Below, one piece after another: positions 59,163 through 64,000 of a stretch of 64,000 nucleotides of DNA (position 1 is the stretch's first letter; each line of letters opens with the position of its first letter). The stretch is from Gemmatimonadaceae bacterium (lineage in GTDB: Bacteria > Gemmatimonadota > Gemmatimonadetes > Gemmatimonadales > Gemmatimonadaceae). Below the pieces are notes generated by a model, which saw nothing but the letters and a program-made list of their open reading frames with translations, did not search any database and was not told the DNA's origin. The stretch is from the NCBI GenBank assembly GCA_040882285.1, contig JBBEBQ010000005.1:1-64000 (forward strand). Direction: 5' to 3'. The translations under genes and the position numbers were made by a program.

Positions 59163-60662
59163 TTAAGGTTCGATGAAGCTTTTCGGGGCGTCTTCAGCGG
59201 CGAGAGGCAGCGTCACCGTGAACAGGCTTCCCTTTCCCAGACGGGAAGTGACCGTCAGCGTACCGCCGTGCGCCTGCGCGATCCACTGACTGATCGCCAA
59301 CCCGAGCCCTGAGCCGCCGCCCCCGCCTTCACCGGCGCGTCCGCGCGCGATGCTGCGGGAGCGAACCCGGTCCGCCCGCCAGAAACGGTCGAATACATAT
59401 GGTAGGTCCGCGGCCGCGATGCCGATGCCCGTGTCGCGCACGACGAACGCGACGTGATCCGGATGCCGACCGAGCCCGATGTCGACCCGCCCACCGGCGG
59501 GCGTGTACTTGATGGCGTTCGTCACGAGGTTGAGGAACAGCTGCCGCAATCGCGGCGGATCGCCCATGACCACCGCCTCCGCGGTGAACGGCATGCTGAC
59601 CTCGACCTGCGCCGACTCGCCGAGGATCAACGCGGTCTCGTACACGTCCCGCGCGATCGGGCCGAGCGACAGGGGCTCCATATGCAGGTCGAACCGACCC
59701 TCGTCGGCGCGCGCGAGCGTCAGCAAAGTCTCCACGAGGTCCGCCATTCGCGCGGTCTCATGCAGCGCCTCTTCCAGCGCGACCAGCTTCTCCGACTTCG
59801 ACGAGCCGTCGCTCATCGCGCGCTCGACGTCCGCGCGCAGCACCGCCAGCGGCGTCTTGAGCTCGTGACTCGCGTCGGCGGTGAACCTGCGCAGGCCAAG
59901 AAACGACTGCTCGAGCCGGTCGATCATCGCGTTCAGCGTGGCCACGAGGTCCGACAGTTCCGCGCGGTTGTCATCCACCGGCAGCCGGCGATGCAGACTT
60001 CTGCCGTCGGTTATCGCCGCGAGCTCGTCAGTGATCCGCTTGAGCTGCTCGAACGGCTTGCCCAGCATCATCCACACCGCGACGAGCGCGGTCGCGAGGA
60101 TCAAGGGGAAGAGGAAGAACACCGTTATCAGGTATTCGCGGGGCGCCTCCACTCTCCCGCCCACGTGCACGCCCGCGATCACGCGCGTGAGGACCGTGGT
60201 GGGGCCGCCGATCGAGCGCGCCACCAGCAGGACCCCGCCATCGACATCCAGCAGCGCGGCCGGACCATCGTCGGGAACATCGGTCAGCCCCGCCTGGATC
60301 GCCGCCCAATCGTCCCGGTCGAGCCGCATGAGGCGCTCCGACACGAACACGACGCTGCTGTCCCGGTCTACCACGATGAGATAGTCCGGCAGAGCCTCGA
60401 AGATTCGCCACAATCGCGGCGCGAGTATCCGGCGGGACGGCCCACCGGAAGCTCCGAGCAGCGGCTCCTCGGTGATGACCTCGCCCGCCTGCGCGGCCTC
60501 CTCGATCACGCGCACGGCAAGCGCGGCCTGCGCGGAGGCGTGCGCGCTCAGGTCGCGGTAGACGTACGCCCGGCGCGACAGCCACAGCGACGTCGTGACC
60601 GCCGCCAGCGCGGCGGTGAGCGTGGCGGCGAAGATGAGTGTGAGGCGAAGTCGGGTGGACAT
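59163..60662 (-). CDS. sensor histidine kinase
   Basis: 499 aa. Helix 1 (about 8-30) and helix 2 (about 178-200) flank a periplasmic sensor region; HAMP follows. The H box is SHELKTP with His 266; the ATPase has VRDTGIGIAAADLPYVFDRF and GGSGLGLAIS. Cognate receiver is probably the OmpR-type regulator directly upstream (33 bp gap). The gap holds a short CTATCAG heptamer pair. Confidence 0.92.
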   Translation of the reverse strand: MSTRLRLTLIFAATLTAALAAVTTSLWLSRRAYVYRDLSAHASAQAALAVRVIEEAAQAGEVITEEPLLGASGGPSRRILAPRLWRIFEALPDYLIVVDRDSSVVFVSERLMRLDRDDWAAIQAGLTDVPDDGPAALLDVDGGVLLVARSIGGPTTVLTRVIAGVHVGGRVEAPREYLITVFFLFPLILATALVAVWMMLGKPFEQLKRITDELAAITDGRSLHRRLPVDDNRAELSDLVATLNAMIDRLEQSFLGLRRFTADASHELKTPLAVLRADVERAMSDGSSKSEKLVALEEALHETARMADLVETLLTLARADEGRFDLHMEPLSLGPIARDVYETALILGESAQVEVSMPFTAEAVVMGDPPRLRQLFLNLVTNAIKYTPAGGRVDIGLGRHPDHVAFVVRDTGIGIAAADLPYVFDRFWRADRVRSRSIARGRAGEGGGGGSGLGLAISQWIAQAHGGTLTVTSRLGKGSLFTVTLPLAAEDAPKSFIEP

Positions 60663-60695
60663 GGCAGGAGAAGCTATCAGCTATCAGCCTTTCCA

Positions 60696-61376
60696 TCACC
60701 GCTCGGCCGGATCCCGGATCGCGTACCCTACGCCGCGCACCGTCGAGATCAGCTTCTGCGGCCGCCCTGCGTCGATCTTCTTGCGCAGATGGTTGATCAC
60801 CACGTCCACGATGTTGGTGCCGGGGTCGAAGTGGTAGCCCCACGCGTACTCCGTGATGAGCGTACGGCTCATCACCCGCCCGGGATGCCGCATGAGATAC
60901 TCCAGCACCGTGTATTCCTTGGGCGTCAGCTCGATCGGTTTGCCGGCGCGAGCGACCTGTCGCGTCGCGCGGTCGAGAACGAGATCGCCCACGCGCAGCT
61001 CCGGCAGCGCGAGCCCGGCGGGCCGGCGCGCGATCGCCTCGACTCTCGCGAGCAGCTCCTCGAGCGCGAACGGCTTGGTGACGTAGTCGTCGGCGCCCGC
61101 GCGCAGCGCGTCGACCTTCGCGTCCACGGCGTCCTGGGCCGTGAGCACCAGCACCGGCTTCTCGAACCCGCGCCCCCTGAGATCGCGCAGCACTTCCATG
61201 CCGGACTTCCCCGGCAGCCGCATGTCGAGAACGAGCACGTCGTACGAACCGGCTTCCGCGAGCCGCTGGCCCTCGTCACCCGAGGCGACCAGGTCGACCT
61301 GCCAGCGCTGCTCTTCCAGCCCTCGTTTGACGAACGTCCCGACAGTGGGATCGTCCTCGATGACGAGGACCCTCAT
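60696..61376 (-). CDS. OmpR-family response regulator
   Basis: 226 aa. Receiver with Asp 8, 9 and phospho-acceptor Asp 51 (LVLDMRLPG), TKPF Lys, and a winged-helix C-terminal domain (TPKEYTVLEYLMRHPGRVMSRTLI, NIVDVVINHLRKKID). The ATG overlaps the NtrC-like stop (ATGA). It forms a pair with the histidine kinase downstream. Confidence 0.93.
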   Translation of the reverse strand: MRVLVIEDDPTVGTFVKRGLEEQRWQVDLVASGDEGQRLAEAGSYDVLVLDMRLPGKSGMEVLRDLRGRGFEKPVLVLTAQDAVDAKVDALRAGADDYVTKPFALEELLARVEAIARRPAGLALPELRVGDLVLDRATRQVARAGKPIELTPKEYTVLEYLMRHPGRVMSRTLITEYAWGYHFDPGTNIVDVVINHLRKKIDAGRPQKLISTVRGVGYAIRDPAER

Positions 61377-62716
61377 CCGCCCTGCGCGTCGCGGGGCCGG
61401 ACGAACCCATACTCGCGAATCTTCCGGTACAGCGTCTTGGACGAGATCCCCAGCTTCGCGGCGGCGTTGCCCTGATGCCAGTTCGTCTCCGCCAGAACCG
61501 CCTGGATGTGCTGCCGCTCGAGCTCGGCGAGCGGCATGCTGGACGAGGGAGCGGTGCGGCCCACGATGCCCTGAAGCGGCAGCTCCGGTCTGGTTATCAG
61601 GTCTCCCTTCGCGAGCATGGCCACCCGCTCGACGACGTTTTTCAGCTCGACGACGTTCCCGGGCCAGCTGTATTGCGACAGCGCGGTGATGGCGTCCGCA
61701 TCGAAGACGCGGGCCTTTCCGCGCGAATACTTCTCCAGGAAATAATCCGCCAGCAGAACCACGTCGCCCGGCCGCTCACGCAGCGGCGGAAAGTCGATCC
61801 TGTGCGCCGACAGCTCGGCCAGCAGCGCCGAGGAGAACTTGCCTTCCGCTACCGCGACGGACAGGTCCCGCGACGTGGTCGCCATGACCCGCGCCGACGA
61901 GCGAAACGGGTCCTCCCCGCCGGCCCTGACGAACCGGCTCGAAGTAAGCAGCTGCAGCAGCTTGTCCTGGAGAGCTGGCGTCAGAGCATGCACGTTGCCG
62001 ACTACCACGGTTCCGCTCCTGGCCGTCTCGAACGCGCCCGGCCGGGCCCGGTTCGCGCCCGGGTGCGAGCCAGCTTCGTGCCCGAACAACGCGCTGTCGA
62101 CGTCGTACTCGGTGGGCCCGTCGGCGTCGACATTGACCAACTGCTTCGCCTGCGACGCCGCGCGGATCTCGTGGACGAAAATATCCTTTCCTGTCCCGCG
62201 CTCACCGGTGATCAAGACCGGGAGCCGGCTGTCCGCGATCTCCCGTATCCTCTCCACCGCGGCGAGCACGCGCGGGTCGCGACCTATGATCGGGTCGTGG
62301 TCCGCGGCTCTCCCCAGAGCGGACTGCAGGCGCGAGTTCTCGGCGGCGAGGTCCCGCTTCTCTCCCGCTTTCTGCACTACGACTTCGATCTCCCCCATCC
62401 GGTACGGCTTGGTCACGTAGTCGTAGGCGCCGAGCTTCACTGCCGTGATCGCGCTGTCTATCGTGCCCTCGCCGGTCATGATCACGACTTCGGGCGGCTC
62501 CGGCTCGTTGCGCATCTGGCGCAGAACCTCCAGCCCGTTGAGTCCCGGCATGTTGATGTCCACCAACGCGACATCGAACAGCTGCTCCCGAAGCCGGGCC
62601 AGCGCCGCCGTCCCATCCGCGACCGCCACGGTTGTGTGCCCCTTGCTCTTCAGATAGCGCTCGAGCAGAGCACGGAGGTCCTCGTCGTCCTCCGCGATCA
62701 GAACATACCGGTGGAT
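61373..62716 (-). CDS. NtrC-like response regulator with degenerate AAA+ domain and an ATC start
   Basis: 447 aa from ATC at 62714-62716. AGGAG lies 6 nt upstream, and the receiver from there is complete (Asp 10, Asp 11, Asp 53, Lys 103). A GTG at 62629 would remove the acidic pair. Walker A is kept (GERGTGKD, 171-178). GAFTGA reads GSHPGA (216-221). The Walker B acids are replaced by Gly 240-Asn 241 (VVVGNVHAL). The sensor I Asn and the FRxDLxxRL arginines are lost. A Fis-type HTH ends the protein. It may act as a DNA-binding regulator without sigma-54 ATPase activity. Confidence 0.85.
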   Translation of the reverse strand: MHRYVLIAEDDEDLRALLERYLKSKGHTTVAVADGTAALARLREQLFDVALVDINMPGLNGLEVLRQMRNEPEPPEVVIMTGEGTIDSAITAVKLGAYDYVTKPYRMGEIEVVVQKAGEKRDLAAENSRLQSALGRAADHDPIIGRDPRVLAAVERIREIADSRLPVLITGERGTGKDIFVHEIRAASQAKQLVNVDADGPTEYDVDSALFGHEAGSHPGANRARPGAFETARSGTVVVGNVHALTPALQDKLLQLLTSSRFVRAGGEDPFRSSARVMATTSRDLSVAVAEGKFSSALLAELSAHRIDFPPLRERPGDVVLLADYFLEKYSRGKARVFDADAITALSQYSWPGNVVELKNVVERVAMLAKGDLITRPELPLQGIVGRTAPSSSMPLAELERQHIQAVLAETNWHQGNAAAKLGISSKTLYRKIREYGFVRPRDAQGG

Positions 62717-62911
62717 ACGAAGCTCCTGTTGGGTTGAACAAAGGGTATTAGAAGGACCACAATCGGTAAAGATGACCGAACGAGACTTTTGGTCGTGCCA
62801 ACCTGGCAGACTGGAAAGCCAAAGCCATCGGCTCCCTTACCTTGGTCAAATCGGCAAGTCGTTGCAGGTACAGCGGTTGCGGAAAGCGCTAATCGCTCCG
62901 GGCGCGAGCAT
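62717..62911. other. intergenic region upstream of the NtrC-like gene
   Basis: About 195 bp with no supported gene. On the plus strand it contains CAAAGCC near 62820 and small stems (TGCCA/TGGCA, AGCC/GGCT), slightly reminiscent of cyclic-di-GMP-I aptamer pieces but without the full core. A minus-strand TAATAC about 30 bp before the ATC start is a weak -10 candidate. Confidence 0.35.
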
Positions 62912-62945
62912 AAAAAAAGGCGAGTCTAGAAGACTCGCCTTTTTT
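62912..62945. terminator. bidirectional intrinsic terminator
   Basis: AAAAAAAGGCGAGTCT / AGACTCGCCTTTTTT with a short AGA loop. The A- and T-runs make it usable from both strands. It ends the PilX-like gene on the minus strand and could end a plus-strand transcript from 62717-62911. Confidence 0.9.
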
Positions 62946-62964
62946 GTCACTGCCTTGCAGATCC

Positions 62965-64000
62965 TCAGTGCACTTCGGTCCAGGCGCGCTCTACGAGTCG
63001 GCGCGGGGTGGACGACCCCCCGAGCGCCAGCTCGATCGCGCAGCTCGAGTAGTTAATCGTCGCGTCGCCGAGCACCGTATTCGTCTCCAGGTCTACGTTC
63101 GCCGCCATGACACCGCCGTTCAGCTTGCCGCCGGTGCCGGTGCTCTTGATGCGGCCGCGCACGATGACCGGGCCATAGAACTCGAATCCGCCGGAGATCT
63201 CGAGGTCGCCGTCCACTAGCAGAATGCCCTGGCCCTTGTTACCGGTAAGCTTGAGGGCGCCACCGGTTCCCGTCGCGTGGATGATCGGAAAATAGTTTTC
63301 GCACGCGTTCGCCGGCAGCGTGTGAGTGGGCGCGCCCCAATTGCTCAGCTGGCTCTTGTCGCACGCCCCGTTGGTCACCACAGGGTTGATCTGGCTGAGC
63401 GTGGTATTCGGCGGGATTATCTTCGTGGCAGCGGCCGTAAGCGTGGCCCAATCCTCATCGCCAAACTTGAAGTAGCTCGTGGTGTCGCCGGCGGACGGGT
63501 CCTGCAGGATTTGCGGCGAGCCGACCACGAGATGAGCATTACCAGAATAAGAGATCTGGGTAGAGTCGGCTATGGCGATGCCGGCCAGCACATCCGTCAC
63601 GAGCGGGCAGGTTGCCCAACCCGCCGGATTGGTGTTGGCGCCGTTGATGACCGAGCTTCCGCCGATCTGCGTCGCTCCCCGCACGGTCAGAGCGCCCAGG
63701 AAGTCGAACTCCGGCGCCGAGAGGCGCACGCTGAGCAGCGTCTGCTTGCGCGAGCGCGCGAAGCGTCCCGCGCCCGCGGTCCCGGTAGAGAGCATCGAAT
63801 ACGCCCGCTGAGTGAGCTTGGTGACCACCACGGTGTCCACCCAGCCCGTCCCGGCATAGGCCAGCGTGCGCATCCCGCCGATGGGCATCGCGTACATATT
63901 GGGCGAGTCCCAGGTAGCGAGGGCGGTGTTGAGCCCGAGCTCCGCCGCTCTGAAGGCGCGCTCCTGCGCGATCGAGCCGCCGCTGATCTGGCTCTCCTGC
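62965..64000 (-). CDS. PilX-like type IV pilus protein (5' end outside the window)
   Basis: At least 345 codons; the gene continues past the right edge. The start of the visible part reads SIAQERAFRAAELGLNTALATWDS, close to the PilX_N segment that follows the hydrophobic prepilin helix. The rest is a large pseudopilin-like domain of beta strands (GNKGQGILLVDGDLEISGGFEFYGPVIVRGRI) with pairs of Cys. Likely a minor pilin or pilus assembly factor; the prepilin peptidase site is not visible. Confidence 0.7.
   Translation of the reverse strand, partial: QESQISGGSIAQERAFRAAELGLNTALATWDSPNMYAMPIGGMRTLAYAGTGWVDTVVVTKLTQRAYSMLSTGTAGAGRFARSRKQTLLSVRLSAPEFDFLGALTVRGATQIGGSSVINGANTNPAGWATCPLVTDVLAGIAIADSTQISYSGNAHLVVGSPQILQDPSAGDTTSYFKFGDEDWATLTAAATKIIPPNTTLSQINPVVTNGACDKSQLSNWGAPTHTLPANACENYFPIIHATGTGGALKLTGNKGQGILLVDGDLEISGGFEFYGPVIVRGRIKSTGTGGKLNGGVMAANVDLETNTVLGDATINYSSCAIELALGGSSTPRRLVERAWTEVH

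Overview
This high-GC window (my impression, not computed) looks like part of a chromosome of a diderm, non-proteobacterial bacterium. It encodes LysM, BamD, Tol/TonB and PilX-like envelope proteins, a dense housekeeping set, phosphatidylinositol-type lipid synthesis and a UDP-diacetamido-glucuronate pathway. I favour Gemmatimonadota or a close relative, but this is an inference from gene content; no rRNA marker is present. Almost every gene from 1 to 47.1 kb lies on the minus strand, with one plus-strand tRNA-Leu. A plus-strand block spans 47.3-50.2 kb, and the rest is minus strand again. Translational coupling (ATGA, GTGA or TAATG overlaps) is very common, and I used it to set many start codons.

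Layout. 0-5.9 kb: TolQ/TolR, a sugar-nucleotide epimerase, a LysM lipoprotein-like protein, Ssb, RimI-TsaB-TsaE. 5.9-16.1 kb: UvrB, a Rel/Spo (p)ppGpp enzyme, RadC, SecA, NadD, BamD. 16.1-24.9 kb: UDP-glucose dehydrogenase, a WbpA-E-B-D set and CarB. 25-28.7 kb: an alpha-operon-like ribosomal set (L36-S13-S11-S4-RpoA-L17-L28). 28.7-32.1 kb: PyrF, PyrD, amidase, SmpB. 32.4-43.2 kb: tRNA-Leu, Rrf2 regulator, aspartase, metallo-beta-lactamase-fold hydrolase, thioredoxin reductase, LhgO, a pteridine-reductase-like SDR, PHP phosphoesterase, two small unknowns, a 2-oxoacid dehydrogenase E2 and a fragment of an E1 beta subunit. 43.2-45.3 kb: inositol-phosphate synthase and a CDP-alcohol phosphatidyltransferase. 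45.4-50.2 kb: NamZ (DUF1343), ErpA/IscA, an SSF symporter and a BadF-type amino-sugar kinase, together suggestive of muropeptide sugar use. 50.3-55.6 kb: DAACS and APC transporters and a proton-pumping pyrophosphatase. 55.8-59.0 kb: TonB-ExbD-ExbD-ExbB-TonB. 59.2-62.7 kb: histidine kinase, OmpR-type regulator and an NtrC-like regulator with a degenerate ATPase. The right edge cuts a PilX-like pilus gene.

The most unusual content is intergenic. First, three hairpins share the same closing loop signature (GTCTTAG...CGTA between GCC and GGC), while their 30-40 bp stems differ completely from locus to locus; a fourth, inverted relative sits next to one of them. Second, many intergenic gaps carry 7-bp-period tandem arrays, usually as an inverted pair around a 40-110 bp spacer. 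The heptamer differs between loci (CTATTGG, CTAGTGA, CTGCGNN, CGTT at 7-8 bp) but the period does not. Some arrays split the ribosomal alpha operon, and one is read into the 5' end of a lipoprotein gene. Third, a 187 bp near-palindrome precedes smpB, and its outer-arm mismatches are all G-U pairs on the smpB strand. These look like lineage-specific hairpin-forming repeat systems and are the best candidates for something undescribed.
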